The notes below the pieces were generated by a model. The model was not told where the DNA came from and ran no database searches. It saw only the letters and a list, made by a program, of their open reading frames with translations. From Salinisphaera sp. LB1 (GTDB lineage: Bacteria; Pseudomonadota; Gammaproteobacteria; Nevskiales; Salinisphaeraceae): a stretch of DNA of 64,000 nucleotides. The stretch lies in the NCBI RefSeq assembly GCF_003177035.1, contig NZ_CP029488.1:2356001-2420000 (forward strand). The letters run 5' to 3'. Below, one piece after another: positions 25,925 to 36,417 of the stretch (the first letter of the stretch is position 1; every line of letters begins with the position of its first letter). The position numbers were made by a program, and so were the translations under genes.

Positions 25925-26491
25925 ATGAACCGAGTCGCTAGCCCCGTGTCCTTGTCCCGATTGACTTGGCGAGTCCGCCTGCCGATCCTCGCCATCGCGG
26001 TGGCGTGGTCGCTGGCCGGCTGCGCCGCCGGCCTGCCCACGCAGGCATTCATGTCGCCAAGTGCCGCCCACACCCATTACGACGGTTTCCTGGCCTATGC
26101 CGCCTTCAGCGACCTCGCGGTCGAGGGGGCCTACGAAAAAGCCCTGTGCCGTCAGTTGCTGTCGGCGGGGCATGCCTGCGACACCATGCTCCAGGCCGCG
26201 CCGCCGACCCGGCCACAGAACGGCGATAGCCGCCATTGGGCGGCCTTGAACAGCGGCGCACAGGCGATTGTGGTGATCGAGCTGGCGGATCCGAAAGCGG
26301 CATCGCGCCGTATTCTCGATAATGGCCGAATCGGCTACCGCGTGAGTTTGATCGACGTGAACACCCAGAAGGTGATGGCGCGATTCGCCATCGACGATGG
26401 CCGCTCGCGGCATCTGTCGAGCCGGGCCGATGCGCTGGCCGCGGCTGTCGTGCACGCGCTCAAGCAACGGCAACTGCTCACCCGGCGATAG
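25925..26491 (+). CDS. Hypothetical lipoprotein
   Basis: A 188-residue protein with a long basic N-region, a hydrophobic helix (ILAIAVAWSL) and lipobox LAGC (Cys33). The mature part has mixed alpha/beta character with IVVIELADPK and VSLIDVNTQKVMARFAIDDG, a pattern common in periplasmic lipoproteins that form sandwich folds. I do not recognise a specific family. It begins 60 bases after the ArsA-like gene with no visible terminator between them, so it could be a distal member of that operon. Two further cysteines (residues ~75 and 84) may form a disulfide. Confidence 0.7.
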   Translation: MNRVASPVSLSRLTWRVRLPILAIAVAWSLAGCAAGLPTQAFMSPSAAHTHYDGFLAYAAFSDLAVEGAYEKALCRQLLSAGHACDTMLQAAPPTRPQNGDSRHWAALNSGAQAIVVIELADPKAASRRILDNGRIGYRVSLIDVNTQKVMARFAIDDGRSRHLSSRADALAAAVVHALKQRQLLTRR

Positions 26492-26517
26492 ATGGACGGG
26501 TCGGCCAAGGCATTGAA

Positions 26518-26593
26518 TGGAGCGGCGGACGAGATTCGAACTCGCGACCTCGACCGTGGGAGGGTCGCGCTCTACCAACTGAGCTACCGCCGC
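26518..26593 (-). tRNA. tRNA-Gly (anticodon CCC)
   Basis: Read on the minus strand the 76 bases fold as a full cloverleaf. The acceptor GCGGCGG pairs with CCGCCGC, the D arm is GCUC...GAGC, the anticodon stem CGACC/GGUCG encloses loop CUCCCAC with anticodon CCC, and the T arm GCGAG/CUCGU holds UUCGAAU. Discriminator U and an encoded CCA follow. It decodes GGG. It stands alone, with no tRNA neighbours. Confidence 0.97.
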
Positions 26594-26690
26594 ACGCTTG
26601 TCATTAGACCCGCGTTGGGCGGCACAATGCAAGCGGATTCTCATGATCCGGAACGTCGGCGCGAGCAGCGCCCGTCAGGAGCAGCGACGC

Positions 26691-27587
26691 ATGAACAACG
26701 TACTCATCACCGGCGGCACCGGCTTCATCGGCCGGCACCTGGTTACTGATCTTCTGGCCGACGGCTGGACGGTGGAAGTGTTGACGCGCGATGCGGCCAA
26801 AGCACGACGCGTGCTGCCCGCCAGCGTCGTGCCGGTCGAATCGCTGGCGCAGGCGAGCGAGCCGCGCGCGGTGATCAACCTCGCCGGTGAGAATCTGGCC
26901 GCAGGGCGCTGGACCGAGGCGCGCAAGCGCAAGATGCGCGAAAGCCGGCTTTCAGTGACGCGGGATATCGTGGATTTCATCGGCCGATGCCACACAAAGC
27001 CCGATGTGCTGATCAGCGGCTCCGCGGTCGGGTTTTACGGTGCGCGTGGCGATGACGTGCTGGACGAAAGCGATCCGGCGGGCAACGAGTTCCAGTCTCA
27101 ACTCTGTGCTGACTGGGAAGCCGCAGCCGCGCGGGCGCGCGATCAATACGGCGTACGCGTCTGCTTCGTCCGTACCGGGATCGTGCTTGGGAAGAACGAG
27201 GGCGCGCTGGCGCAGATGATCACGCCGTTCAAGTTCGGCCTGGGCGGGCATTTCGGCAGCGGCCGCCAGTACATGCCCTGGATTCACGTCCGCGACGAGG
27301 TCGGCGCGATTCGCTTTCTGATGCGCGAGACGAGCTGCCAGGGCGCCTACAATCTGACGGCGCCGAACCCGGTGACCAATCGCGTTTTCACGCGGACGTT
27401 GGCGCGTGTTCTGCACCGGCCCTCGTTTGCCTGGGTGCCGGGCCCGGCGTTGAAAGCGATGGTCGGCGAAATGGCGCATCTGCTGCTGACCGGCCAGCGG
27501 GCGGTGCCGCGCGCGTTGGAATCCGCCGGCTACGTGTTCGAGTATCGCGAACTCGAGGCGGCCTTGAATGATCTCGTGGGGCGCTGA
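26691..27587 (+). CDS. TIGR01777 family epimerase-like protein (SDR39U1/YfcH type)
   Basis: A 298-residue extended short-chain dehydrogenase-fold protein. The nucleotide motif is ITGGTGFIGRHLV at the N-terminus. The family-typical NLAGENLAAGRWTEARKRKM and SGSAVGFYG follow, and a C-terminal domain contains AYNLTAPNPVTN. Members replace the usual catalytic Tyr-Lys arrangement, and their substrate is unknown. The ATG at 26691 has AGGAG about ten bases upstream; the longer frame running back over the tRNA is not real. It lies 3 bases before the next flavoprotein gene, so they are likely one transcript. Confidence 0.92.
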   Translation: MNNVLITGGTGFIGRHLVTDLLADGWTVEVLTRDAAKARRVLPASVVPVESLAQASEPRAVINLAGENLAAGRWTEARKRKMRESRLSVTRDIVDFIGRCHTKPDVLISGSAVGFYGARGDDVLDESDPAGNEFQSQLCADWEAAAARARDQYGVRVCFVRTGIVLGKNEGALAQMITPFKFGLGGHFGSGRQYMPWIHVRDEVGAIRFLMRETSCQGAYNLTAPNPVTNRVFTRTLARVLHRPSFAWVPGPALKAMVGEMAHLLLTGQRAVPRALESAGYVFEYRELEAALNDLVGR

Positions 27588-27590
27588 CCG

Positions 27591-29006
27591 ATGCGTGAAA
27601 CATTGATCTCGGCGCTGGCCGAGGTGGTCGGCGCCGAGCAGGTCATCGTTGAAGAGGAGGCCGCCGCGCGCTATCTCACCGAATGGCGCGGCGCGTTCGA
27701 GCCGCAGGCTGCGGCGATCGTGCGCCCGGCCGATGTCGACGAAGTGGCGCGCATCGTGACCGTGGCCGCGCGCTTCGACGCCGCGATTGTGCCGCAGTCC
27801 GGCAATACCGGCACGGTCGGCGGATCCGCGGCGGACGATCCGCGACGGCAGGTGATTCTCAGCCTCGAGCGTCTGGATCGTATTCGCGATATCGATGCCG
27901 ACAACGCGACGATGACGGTCGAAGCGGGTTGCACGCTGGCGGATGCGCAGCGTGCCGCGGAGGCCGCCGGCTTCTATCTGCCGATTCAACTCGCGTCGAG
28001 CGAGCGCTGTCGTATCGGTGGCAATCTCGCGACCAACGCCGGCGGGCTCAATGTCGTGCACTACGGCAACACGCGCGATCGCGTGCTGGGGCTGGAAGTC
28101 GTGCTGGCGGACGGGCGCGTCTGGGACAATCTCACCGGGCTGCGCAAGGACAACAGCGGTTATGATCTGAACGACGTGTTCGTCGGCTCCGAAGGCACGC
28201 TCGGCATCATGACAGCCGCCGTGCTGGAACTGGCGGACCCGCCGCGGCAACGTGCCGTTGCCTTCTGCGCGCTGGCGGATGTGGCCGCGGGCGTGCGTCT
28301 GGCCGCTCGCCTGCGTCGCGATACCGGCCAGCATGTCGTCGGCTGCGAGCTGATCTCGGCCCAGGCGCTCGATCTGGCCTGTGATTATTCGGCCGATTGC
28401 CGTGTGCCGTTTGCCACACGCGCCGACTGGTATCTGCTGGTCGAGGTCGCTATCTCGGCTGCTGGCGACTGGCTCGCTGCGACCTGTGAAGACGCGCTGC
28501 GACAGGCCACGGCGGCAGGGGATATCGTCGATCATGTAGTCGGCGAGACGCCCGGGGCGATGGCGGATCTATGGCGCTTGCGTACGTCGATTCCGCCGGC
28601 CCAGACCGCGGCCGGGGCCTCGATCAAGCATGATATTTCGCTGCCGGTGTCGCAATTGCCGGCGTTCATTGCCGACATGACACCGCGACTGCATGCCGCG
28701 GTACCGGATATCCGGCCCTGCATCTTCGGCCATGTGGGCGACGGCAATCTGCACTTCAATCTGACGCGGCCGCTGGCGATGGACGACGCCGAGTTCCGGC
28801 GCTATGAAGCCGACCTGCATGGCCTGGTTCACGATCGGGTGGCCGCCATGCGGGGCTCCATCGCCGCCGAGCACGGGGTGGGGCGGTTGAAGGTCGACGA
28901 GATCGTGCGTCTCAAGCCGGCGGTCGAAATCGACATGCTGCGCGCGCTCAAGACCGCGCTCGACCCACACAATCGGCTCAACCCGGGGGCGGTCGTTCGA
29001 ATCTGA
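27591..29006 (+). CDS. FAD-linked 2-hydroxyacid dehydrogenase (GlcD/D2HGDH type)
   Basis: A 471-residue oxidoreductase with an N-terminal PCMH-type FAD domain (PQSGNTGTVGGSAADD, then GGNLATNAGGLNVVHYGN) and a C-terminal FAD-oxidase_C domain. The metal and substrate motif is HVGDGNLHFNL, followed by EHGVGRLK near the end. The composition fits D-2-hydroxyglutarate or D-lactate type dehydrogenases passing electrons to a quinone or ETF. The exact acid cannot be assigned. It follows the TIGR01777 gene after 3 bases and ends at a strong bidirectional terminator shared with nuoN. Confidence 0.92.
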   Translation: MRETLISALAEVVGAEQVIVEEEAAARYLTEWRGAFEPQAAAIVRPADVDEVARIVTVAARFDAAIVPQSGNTGTVGGSAADDPRRQVILSLERLDRIRDIDADNATMTVEAGCTLADAQRAAEAAGFYLPIQLASSERCRIGGNLATNAGGLNVVHYGNTRDRVLGLEVVLADGRVWDNLTGLRKDNSGYDLNDVFVGSEGTLGIMTAAVLELADPPRQRAVAFCALADVAAGVRLAARLRRDTGQHVVGCELISAQALDLACDYSADCRVPFATRADWYLLVEVAISAAGDWLAATCEDALRQATAAGDIVDHVVGETPGAMADLWRLRTSIPPAQTAAGASIKHDISLPVSQLPAFIADMTPRLHAAVPDIRPCIFGHVGDGNLHFNLTRPLAMDDAEFRRYEADLHGLVHDRVAAMRGSIAAEHGVGRLKVDEIVRLKPAVEIDMLRALKTALDPHNRLNPGAVVRI

Positions 29007-29031
29007 TCGGTTGGTGCCTGCTGAAGAGCGC

Positions 29032-29067
29032 GCATGAAAAAGCCCGCGTTCGCGGGCTTTTTCATGC
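29032..29067. terminator. Bidirectional terminator between the 2-hydroxyacid dehydrogenase gene and nuoN
   Basis: A near-perfect 36-base palindrome with GCCCGC...GCGGGC at its core, flanked by AAAAA on the left and TTTTT on the right. It sits between two convergent genes (stops at 29006 and 29087) and has a T-run in both directions, so it should end both the flavoprotein transcript and the 14.7-kb nuo transcript. Confidence 0.92.
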
Positions 29068-29086
29068 GTATCGATGCGCTCGCGTA

Positions 29087-30547
29087 TCAGCCGATGCCGG
29101 CGATACTCGAAGCGCCGACCAGATCGATCAGCCAGGTCGGGTAGATGCCGACGATGATCGTCACCGCCGCCAGCAGCCAGATCACCACAGTGCCGGCCGT
29201 CTGGCCCATGCCGCCGATGGCGGCCGGCTCGCGGGCGTCGGCCGGGCGTTCCATGAACAGCAGCGCCATCACGCGCAGGTAGTAGAACAGGCCGATGCCG
29301 CTGCCGATGATGATGCCGGCCACCAGCCACCACAGACCGGCCGCGACCGCCACCGACAGAATATAGAACTTACCGATGAAGCCCATGGTCAACGGGATAC
29401 CGGCCAGCGACAGCATCATGATCGCCATTGATACCGCCAGGATCGGACGCTTCCAGTACAGGCCGCGATAATGGTCGAGGTGCGCCGCGTCGCGCCCGGC
29501 GAACGGGCTGGAGACGAGCGAGACCACACCGAAAGCGCCCAGCGTGGTGCCGACGTAGGTCGCCAGATACACGCCGGTGGCCTCGATCGACAGCGGGATG
29601 CCGGCGACGATCACGGTCAGCAGATAACCGATGTGGGCGATCGACGAGTAACCCAGAATGCGCTTGATATTGGTCTGGCGCAGGGCCAGCAGATTACCCG
29701 CGAACATCGACAGGAAGGCGATGACGCCCACCAGTGTCAATAGCCAGGGGTCGTGGGCCACCGGCGCAAGGAAGAAGAAGCGCATCAGCAGGGCGAACAC
29801 CGCCGTCTTGCTGACTGTCGCGAGGAAGGTCGACACCGGCGCGGGCGCGCCTTCGTAGACATCCGGTGTCCAGACGTGGAAGGGCACGAGCGACAACTTG
29901 AAGGTGAGCGCGACCAGGATCATGCCTACGCCCATCAGCACCCAGGCGTGGCCGGAAGCGCCCGACTGCAAGGCGACAGCCAGGCCTTCGTAGTCGAGAT
30001 GGCCCGAGGCTGCGTACAGCAGCGCCATGCCGAACAGCAGGAACGAGGAGGCGGCGCCGGAGAGCACCATGTACTTGAAGCCGGCTTCCAGCGACTGCCG
30101 CTCGCGGTAGGTGTAGGCGATCATGCCGTACAGCGGCACGGACAGCAGTTCCAGGCCGATGAACAGCGAGGCGAAGTGACGGCTGGCGACCAGCGCCATG
30201 CCGCCGAGCACCGACGATGCGACGAGGATATAGAACTCCTCGCGATTGTCGTCGAGCCCCTCGAAGTACGAGCCGGCAAAGGTACAGGTGGCGAGCGCGG
30301 CGACCAGAATCACCGCCCAGAAGAACACCGCGTAATCGTCGACGACGAACAGTGGCGTGACTTCGATCGGAGTGACCGCGATCACCGCCAGCAGTGAGAC
30401 CAGCGCCAGATTCAGCCCCACCACCGTGATGGCGACGGCCGAGCCGTGGTTGCGCTTGCAGGCGATGGCTGCCATCACGCCGATCACGGCGAGGCAGGTG
30501 AAAATCGGCGGCAGCACCGCGACCAGTTGGTTCCAGGTGTCGTTCAT
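29087..30547 (-). CDS. nuoN: NADH-quinone oxidoreductase subunit N
   Basis: A 486-residue membrane subunit, one of the three antiporter-like proton-pumping modules of complex I. It has about fourteen helices. The half-channel lysine region is LTFKLSLVPFHVWTPDVYEG, and the glutamate-bearing segment FIGLELLSVPLYGM pairs with it. A further conserved QTNIKRILGYSSIAHIGY follows. It is the last gene of the operon, 12 bases after nuoM, and is followed by the shared terminator. Confidence 0.97.
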   Translation of the reverse strand: MNDTWNQLVAVLPPIFTCLAVIGVMAAIACKRNHGSAVAITVVGLNLALVSLLAVIAVTPIEVTPLFVVDDYAVFFWAVILVAALATCTFAGSYFEGLDDNREEFYILVASSVLGGMALVASRHFASLFIGLELLSVPLYGMIAYTYRERQSLEAGFKYMVLSGAASSFLLFGMALLYAASGHLDYEGLAVALQSGASGHAWVLMGVGMILVALTFKLSLVPFHVWTPDVYEGAPAPVSTFLATVSKTAVFALLMRFFFLAPVAHDPWLLTLVGVIAFLSMFAGNLLALRQTNIKRILGYSSIAHIGYLLTVIVAGIPLSIEATGVYLATYVGTTLGAFGVVSLVSSPFAGRDAAHLDHYRGLYWKRPILAVSMAIMMLSLAGIPLTMGFIGKFYILSVAVAAGLWWLVAGIIIGSGIGLFYYLRVMALLFMERPADAREPAAIGGMGQTAGTVVIWLLAAVTIIVGIYPTWLIDLVGASSIAGIG

Positions 30548-30559
30548 GTCAGCTATCGC

Positions 30560-32092
30560 TTAACTTGCCGAGGAGGCGGCCAGCCCCGTGGCGAACCAGT
30601 GGGAGACTTCGGTCATGGTGGTCTGCGAGACCGACAGTATGGTCTGCGGAAACAGACCGACGATCAGCGTGACCACGACCAGGGTCATCATGATGGTGTA
30701 CTCGCGGGCACTCATGCGCGCGATGGTGTCCTCGCCGGACGGCGTGCCCCAGTACACCCGATGCATCAGATACAGCGCATACACGGCCGCGAGAATCATG
30801 CCGCCGGATGCGACGACCACTATCCACGGCCAGGCGGCGAACGCCCCGAACAGGATCAGGAATTCGCCGATGAAGTTGGCGGTCGCCGGCATGCCAAGCG
30901 AGGCCACAACGAAGATCAGCGCGAAGCCGGGCAGCGCGCCAAGGCGTCCGAACAAGCCGCCGAGCTGGCGCATGTCGCGGGTGCCCATGCGCTCGTAGAG
31001 CTGGCCGGCGAGAATGAACAGCGCGGCGGTCGATACGGCCGAGGCCACGACCTGAATCATCACGCCCTGCAGTGACAGCAGCGTGCCGGCATACAGGCCG
31101 ACCAGGATGAAGCCCATGTGCGAGATGCTCGAATACGAGATCAGGCGCTTCATGTCGGTCTGGGCGAAGGCCATGACCGCGCCGTAGTAGATGCTGATCA
31201 CGCCCAGCGTCATCGCGATCGGGGCGAAGGCCGCGGAGGACTCCGGGAACAGGGGCAGCGCCAGGCGCAGAAAGCCGTAGGCGGCGGTCTTGACCAGGAT
31301 GCCCGACAGGTCGACCGCGCCCGAGGAGGGCGAGTTGGCCTGCGCGTCGGCGAGCCAGCCATGGAAGGGCACCGCCGGCAGCTTCACCGCGAAGGCGATG
31401 AAGAAGCCAAGCATCAGCACCATGCCGAGGCCGTCGCCGAGCTGGGTGTGGAGCAGGGCGTTGTAGTTGAAGGTCAGATCACCGGTCTGGGCGTAGTGCA
31501 CGAACACCACGCCGAGAATCGATGCCAGCATCAACAGGCCACTGGCCTGGGTGTAGATGAAGAACTTCACTGCGGCGCGAACATGGGAGGCACGGTCGAA
31601 CTCGCCGTGACCCCAGAGCGCGATCAGGAAGTACATCGGGATCAGCATCAGTTCCCAGAAGAAGAAGTACAGGAACAGATCGATCGCCAGGAAGATGCCG
31701 ATCACGCCGCCGAGCGTCCACATGAGATTCATGTGGAAGGCGCCCACGCGTTCGCGCACCTGGCTCCAGGAGCAGGCTACGGCCAGCATGCCGAGCAGGC
31801 TGGCCAGCAGCACCATGATCAACGACAGCCCGTCGATCGCCAGGTGGAAATCGATGCCGAAGGCCGGAATCCACGGCACGCTGAGCTCGCGTTGCCAGTG
31901 CGGCGCGTTGCCGCCGAGCCCGGCCAGGGAGAAGTCGCCGGTGACCCACAGCCACAGCGCCGGAATGAACACCAGCGCCATGGACGCGAAAGCGATCCAG
32001 CGCGGTGCGGCGCCTTCGGAATTGCCACGGCCGACGAGCCAGCACAGCGCGCCGCCGATGAAGGGGATGAATAATAGCCAGCAAAGGAGCAT
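30560..32092 (-). CDS. nuoM: NADH-quinone oxidoreductase subunit M
   Basis: A 510-residue antiporter-like subunit. The key glutamate is in YFFFWELMLIPMYFLIALWG, the half-channel lysine in FAVKLPAVPFHGWLADAQA, and the central lysine/histidine region in QTDMKRLISYSSISHMGF. Length and order agree with NuoM of other gammaproteobacteria. It lies 12 bases after nuoL and begins MLLCWLLFIPFIGG after an AAGGAG-like ribosome binding site (GCAAAGGAGC). Confidence 0.97.
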   Translation of the reverse strand: MLLCWLLFIPFIGGALCWLVGRGNSEGAAPRWIAFASMALVFIPALWLWVTGDFSLAGLGGNAPHWQRELSVPWIPAFGIDFHLAIDGLSLIMVLLASLLGMLAVACSWSQVRERVGAFHMNLMWTLGGVIGIFLAIDLFLYFFFWELMLIPMYFLIALWGHGEFDRASHVRAAVKFFIYTQASGLLMLASILGVVFVHYAQTGDLTFNYNALLHTQLGDGLGMVLMLGFFIAFAVKLPAVPFHGWLADAQANSPSSGAVDLSGILVKTAAYGFLRLALPLFPESSAAFAPIAMTLGVISIYYGAVMAFAQTDMKRLISYSSISHMGFILVGLYAGTLLSLQGVMIQVVASAVSTAALFILAGQLYERMGTRDMRQLGGLFGRLGALPGFALIFVVASLGMPATANFIGEFLILFGAFAAWPWIVVVASGGMILAAVYALYLMHRVYWGTPSGEDTIARMSAREYTIMMTLVVVTLIVGLFPQTILSVSQTTMTEVSHWFATGLAASSAS

Positions 32093-32104
32093 CGAATCGC
32101 CTTC

Positions 32105-33955
32105 TTATCCGAACATCAAGACGGCCAGCAGCACGGCCGCACCGGCAAACATGACCATTGCGTACCAACGCAGTCGGCCCGACTGGACCGCCGACAAGCC
32201 TGAGTTGCCGACTGACGCCGCGCCCGGAACCACGTTCACGATCGCTTCGATCCAATCGCGACGATGGCCGCGTTCCATGAACAGGAAGGGCTGGACGAAG
32301 ACCTTGTCGTACAGCCAGTCGAAGCCGAGCGCGCTGTGGAAGAACAGCCAGGTCTTGCGGCCCGGGCCGTCCTGGGTGGCCTGCGCGATCAGCTGGCGCT
32401 TGCCGAGGAACAGCGCCGCGGCCACGCCAAGACCGACCAGGGCGACCACACTCGAGATGACCTCGAACACGATCTCGACCCACGGATGGCCTTCCACCGC
32501 GCCCGAGGGGAGCACGCCGTCGAGCGGCTGGTTGATCAGCGCGCCGACGAAGGTCGACAGCACGGCCAGGATGATCAGCGGCACGTGATGCGGGATACCG
32601 TGGCCGGGGTGGGCATGGATCTTCTCCTCACCGTGGAAGACGATGAAGATCATCCGGAAGGTGTAGATCGAGGTGATGAACGCGCCGATCAGACCGAACA
32701 GCCAGAGCCAGAAATGGCCGTTAGCGACCGCATCCCACAGGATCGCGTCCTTCGAGTAGAAGCCGGCAGTCACCAGCGGCAGCGCGGACAGCGCCGAACC
32801 ACCGATGATCATCAGCCAGTAGTCCAGTTTCAGTGTCTTGCGCAGACCGCCCATCTTGAAGATGTTTTGCTCGTGGTGGCAGGCGATGATCACCGAACCG
32901 GCGGTCAAAAACAGCAGCGACTTGAAGAACGCATGGATCATCAGATGGAAGATGGCGGCCTGCCATGCGCCCACGCCGAGCGCCAGGAACATGTAGCCGA
33001 TCTGGCTCATGGTCGAATAGGCGATCACGCGTTTGATGTCGGTTTGCGCGGTGGCCGCCAGGCCGGCGATGAGCAGGGTGACGCCGCCGATCACGCCGAC
33101 CAGCTCCTGGATCGCCGGCGCCATGGCGAAGATGCCGTGCATGCGCGCGATCAGGTACACACCTGCGGTCACCATGGTGGCCGCGTGGATCAACGCGGAG
33201 ACCGGCGTCGGGCCGGCCATGGCATCCGCCAGCCAGGTCTGCAGCGGCAGCTGGGCGGACTTGCCGCAGGCGCCCAGCAGAATCAACAGTGCGGCGATGT
33301 TGGCGGTGGCATCGCCCTGGCTCCAGACCTGCGGCGCGTTATGCAGCAGCGTCTGGATGTTGAGCGTGCCGAACACCGTATATAGCAGGAACAGGCCGAT
33401 GGCGAGGAACACATCGCCGATACGGGTGATGATGAAGGCCTTGAAGGCGGCCCAGGCATTGGCCGGGGTCTGGTAGTAGTAGCCGATCAGCAGATAGCTG
33501 CACAGGCCCACGCCTTCCCAGCCGAGGTACAACAGCAGCAGGTTATCGCCGAGTACGAGCAGCAGCATCGCCACGATGAACAGGTTCATGTAGGCGAAGA
33601 ACCGCGCCATGCCCGGCGAGCCTTCCAGGTCGTGGACCATGTACCAGGCCGCGAACCAGTGAATCAGAAAGCCCACGCCGGTGATCACGCCCATCATGGT
33701 GATGGACAGGCCGTCGAGGTACAGACTGAAGTTCATCTGGAAGTCGCCCACGGCGATCCACTGCCACAACGTCTGGACGTACGGATAACCGCCGTTCGCG
33801 CCCCAGAACACCATCACCAGGGCGGTGACCAGCGCGGCCAGGCCGACCGAGGCGGCGCCGATGGTGCGGGCCGCATTGTCGGCCATGCGCGGGAACAGGG
33901 AGAGCGCAATAGCGCCGGCCAGGGGAAAGACTAGGGTCAGAACTAGAAGATTCAT
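32105..33955 (-). CDS. nuoL: NADH-quinone oxidoreductase subunit L
   Basis: A 616-residue distal proton-pumping subunit. The glutamate segment is [19 protein letters not shown], the channel lysine is in [20 protein letters not shown], and the discontinuous helix region is [19 protein letters not shown]. The C-terminal ~120 residues should form the lateral helix that braces subunits M and N, ending in a last membrane helix ([20 protein letters not shown]). The start overlaps the nuoK stop by four bases. Confidence 0.97.
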   Translation of the reverse strand: MNLLVLTLVFPLAGAIALSLFPRMADNAARTIGAASVGLAALVTALVMVFWGANGGYPYVQTLWQWIAVGDFQMNFSLYLDGLSITMMGVITGVGFLIHWFAAWYMVHDLEGSPGMARFFAYMNLFIVAMLLLVLGDNLLLLYLGWEGVGLCSYLLIGYYYQTPANAWAAFKAFIITRIGDVFLAIGLFLLYTVFGTLNIQTLLHNAPQVWSQGDATANIAALLILLGACGKSAQLPLQTWLADAMAGPTPVSALIHAATMVTAGVYLIARMHGIFAMAPAIQELVGVIGGVTLLIAGLAATAQTDIKRVIAYSTMSQIGYMFLALGVGAWQAAIFHLMIHAFFKSLLFLTAGSVIIACHHEQNIFKMGGLRKTLKLDYWLMIIGGSALSALPLVTAGFYSKDAILWDAVANGHFWLWLFGLIGAFITSIYTFRMIFIVFHGEEKIHAHPGHGIPHHVPLIILAVLSTFVGALINQPLDGVLPSGAVEGHPWVEIVFEVISSVVALVGLGVAAALFLGKRQLIAQATQDGPGRKTWLFFHSALGFDWLYDKVFVQPFLFMERGHRRDWIEAIVNVVPGAASVGNSGLSAVQSGRLRWYAMVMFAGAAVLLAVLMFG

Positions 33956-34260
33956 CCGTGCATCTCACTGGCTGCGTCGATGTCGATCGTGCGGAAACGC
34001 TTGTACAGCTGGAGCAGCAGGCCCAGACCAATGGAGGCCTCGGCGCCGGCCAGTGCAATGATCAGAATGAACATCGCGTTGCCGTCGGCGGCCTGCCAGT
34101 GGGCGCCGGCGACGATGAACGCCAGTCCCGTGGCGTTCAGCATGATTTCCAGGCTCATGAGGATGAACAGCGTGTTACGCCGCACCACCAGTCCGGTCAG
34201 GCCGGCAACGAACAGCAGCGCGGCCAGCCCCATGCCGTATTGTATGGGTAGTCCCGTCAT
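33952..34260 (-). CDS. nuoK: NADH-quinone oxidoreductase subunit K
   Basis: A 102-residue three-helix membrane subunit. The two buried glutamates of the central hydrophilic axis are visible in [18 protein letters not shown] and [19 protein letters not shown]. It overlaps nuoL by four bases (ATGA), and its ATG shares one base with the nuoJ stop (TAATG), so J-K-L are probably translated in a coupled fashion. Confidence 0.97.
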   Translation of the reverse strand: MTGLPIQYGMGLAALLFVAGLTGLVVRRNTLFILMSLEIMLNATGLAFIVAGAHWQAADGNAMFILIIALAGAEASIGLGLLLQLYKRFRTIDIDAASEMHG

Positions 34261-34814
34261 TATCGTTCCCCTGCCTCGTTGGTCTCGCGATCACCATGCT
34301 CGGCTTTCCAGCGGGCCTCGTTGCGCTCGTCACGGCCGATGTGGATGGCAACGACCAGGGCGGCGAGCAACAGGAAGGCGGCCAGCTCGACCACCAGCAC
34401 GTACGGGCCGAACAGGGTCGAACCGACGGCGTTGGCCGAAAGCGGTGTGCCGTTGATGCCGCCGATCGCGCTGCCGACGGTTATCGACCAGACCATGGCA
34501 ATGAGCAGGATGGCGGCGAACACCGACGGGCCGACCCAGAGTTTGGGCCGCAGCCAGTGACGTTCGCGCTCGACCGTCTCCTGGTTGAGATTGAGCATCA
34601 TGACCACGAACACGAACAGCACCATCACGGCGCCGGCGTAGACGACCACCTCGAGCGTGGCCGCGAACGCGGCACCCAGGGCATAGAAGTCGATCGCGAC
34701 GGCCAGCAGCGACGTGATCAGATAGAGCAGGGCATGCACGGGGTTCGCACAGGTGATGGTGCGAAGGGTCGTGGCGAGGGCCACGATGCCGGCGATGAAG
34801 AATGTGATTTCCAC
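34260..34814 (-). CDS. nuoJ: NADH-quinone oxidoreductase subunit J
   Basis: A 184-residue membrane subunit with five helices. The conserved third helix, whose rotation gates proton transfer, is in [20 protein letters not shown]. The start is GTG at 34814, unlike the ATG starts of its neighbours. The C-terminal tail is hydrophilic and charged. It lies 15 bases after the nuoI stop. Confidence 0.96.
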   Translation of the reverse strand: MEITFFIAGIVALATTLRTITCANPVHALLYLITSLLAVAIDFYALGAAFAATLEVVVYAGAVMVLFVFVVMMLNLNQETVERERHWLRPKLWVGPSVFAAILLIAMVWSITVGSAIGGINGTPLSANAVGSTLFGPYVLVVELAAFLLLAALVVAIHIGRDERNEARWKAEHGDRETNEAGER

Positions 34815-34829
34815 GACGATCCCCTTGGC

Positions 34830-35378
34830 TTACGGCAGCAGCGTCTTGATGTCGACCGGCGCGGCCTCGTTCTCGGCCTCGCCCTTGTCCTTGCCGCCGA
34901 CCGACATGCCGGCCACCCGGTAGAAGTTGTAGCCGGGGCGCTTGCCGACGCCCGAGATCAGCAGATCGGACTTCTCGTAGACCATGTTCTGACGATCGAA
35001 CTCGCCCATCTCGAAATCCGGGGTGAGCTGGATGGCGTAGGTCGGGCAGGCCTCCTCGCAGTAGCCGCAATAGATGCAGCGCGAGAAGTTGATCCGGAAG
35101 GTTTCCGGATACCAGCGGCCGGCTTCGTCCTCGGTCTTGACCACGCTGATGCAGTCGACCGGACAGGCCACCGAGCACAGATTACAGGCGACACAACGCT
35201 CGGCGCCGTCCGGATCGCGGGTGAGTACGATGCGGCCGCGATAGCGCGGCGGCAGATACGGCTTTTCCTCCGGGTACAGGATGGTGTCCCGCTTGCGGAA
35301 GGAATGCATGAACGTCATGCCGATCGTGCGGAGCACGCTCGACGTGGCGGAGAAGGCGTTCTGTGCGGCGTTTTTCAT
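34830..35378 (-). CDS. nuoI: NADH-quinone oxidoreductase subunit I (two 4Fe-4S)
   Basis: A 182-residue peripheral arm subunit. Two ferredoxin motifs ligate clusters N6a and N6b: [15 protein letters not shown] and [15 protein letters not shown]. They relay electrons toward subunit B. I chose the ATG at 35378 because the protein then matches the E. coli length (180); 33 extra codons are open upstream but are not family-like. The ribosome binding site is weak. The 58-bp gap to nuoH is the longest inside the operon. Confidence 0.97.
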   Translation of the reverse strand: MKNAAQNAFSATSSVLRTIGMTFMHSFRKRDTILYPEEKPYLPPRYRGRIVLTRDPDGAERCVACNLCSVACPVDCISVVKTEDEAGRWYPETFRINFSRCIYCGYCEEACPTYAIQLTPDFEMGEFDRQNMVYEKSDLLISGVGKRPGYNFYRVAGMSVGGKDKGEAENEAAPVDIKTLLP

Positions 35379-35436
35379 AAACGACTCGTTGCAAACACGT
35401 TGTACGACCGGCACCGCGGGCGGCGCCGGTGTCTCA

Positions 35437-36417
35437 CTAGCTCTGGGCGACGACGATCGCGCCGGTGATCGCCACATTGAGCAGGGCGATCGGCAGCAGC
35501 ACCTTCCAACCGAAGGCCATGAGCTGGTCGTACCGCGGGCGGATGGTGGCCGCGCGCAACAGGACGAAGAAGCACATGAACAAGAAGGCCTTCAGGAAGA
35601 ACCAGACGAAACCGGGCAGCCACGGGCCGAGCCAGCCGCCGAAGAACAGCGTGGTGACCAGGCACGAGATCAAGACGATGCCCAGATACTCGCCCACGAA
35701 GAACATGCCGAACTTCATGCCGGAGTATTCGGTGTGATAACCGGCAGTCAGCTCCTGCTCGGCTTCCGGCAGGTCGAACGGCGCACGATGGATTTCCGCG
35801 CAGCCGGCGATGAAGAAGACCACGAACGCCGGGAACTGCGGAATCACGTTCCATAGGCCGCGCTGCGATTCGACGATGTCGCCGAGATTGAAACTGCCGG
35901 CCAGCAGCACCACGCCCAACAGCGACAAACCCATGAAGACTTCGTAGGAAATCATCTGAGCTGCTGTGCGCATGGCGCCCAGCAGGGCGTATTTGTTGTC
36001 GGAAGACCAGCCGGCGAAGATCACCGAGTACACGCCCAGCGAGCTCATTGCCAGCAGGAACAGCAGGCCGACGTTGAGGTTGGCGATGGTCCAGGATTCG
36101 GTGAACGGGACGACGGCGAACGCCATGATGGTGGTGAACATGATGATCGCCGGCGCGATCACGAACACCGCCTTGTCGGCGAATGGCGGGATCCAGTCTT
36201 CCTTGAAGAAGATCTTGATCATGTCCGCCACGACCTGAAGCGAGCCGAACGGGCCGACGCGGTTGGGGCCGTAGCGGTCCTGCCACAGGCCCAGCAGCCG
36301 GCGCTCGATCGGGATCATCAGGGCCGCCATGATGACCGCCCCCATGAGAGTGACGATCGTCAGGATCGCGGTGACGACGGCCGACAGGATTTCGTGCTCG
36401 GAGATACCGAAGATCAT
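35437..36417 (-). CDS. nuoH: NADH-quinone oxidoreductase subunit H
   Basis: A 326-residue eight-helix membrane subunit that forms much of the quinone chamber. The conserved loops [19 protein letters not shown] and [17 protein letters not shown] are intact, the latter with the acidic residues thought to couple quinone chemistry to proton movement. The start overlaps the nuoG stop (ATGA). Length matches the family. Confidence 0.97.
   Translation of the reverse strand: MIFGISEHEILSAVVTAILTIVTLMGAVIMAALMIPIERRLLGLWQDRYGPNRVGPFGSLQVVADMIKIFFKEDWIPPFADKAVFVIAPAIIMFTTIMAFAVVPFTESWTIANLNVGLLFLLAMSSLGVYSVIFAGWSSDNKYALLGAMRTAAQMISYEVFMGLSLLGVVLLAGSFNLGDIVESQRGLWNVIPQFPAFVVFFIAGCAEIHRAPFDLPEAEQELTAGYHTEYSGMKFGMFFVGEYLGIVLISCLVTTLFFGGWLGPWLPGFVWFFLKAFLFMCFFVLLRAATIRPRYDQLMAFGWKVLLPIALLNVAITGAIVVAQS

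Noticed and set aside
26598-26690. N-terminal extension of the TIGR01777 protein upstream of position 26691
   Set aside because: The extension lacks family similarity. The Rossmann motif begins right after the ATG at 26691, which has an AGGAG site.
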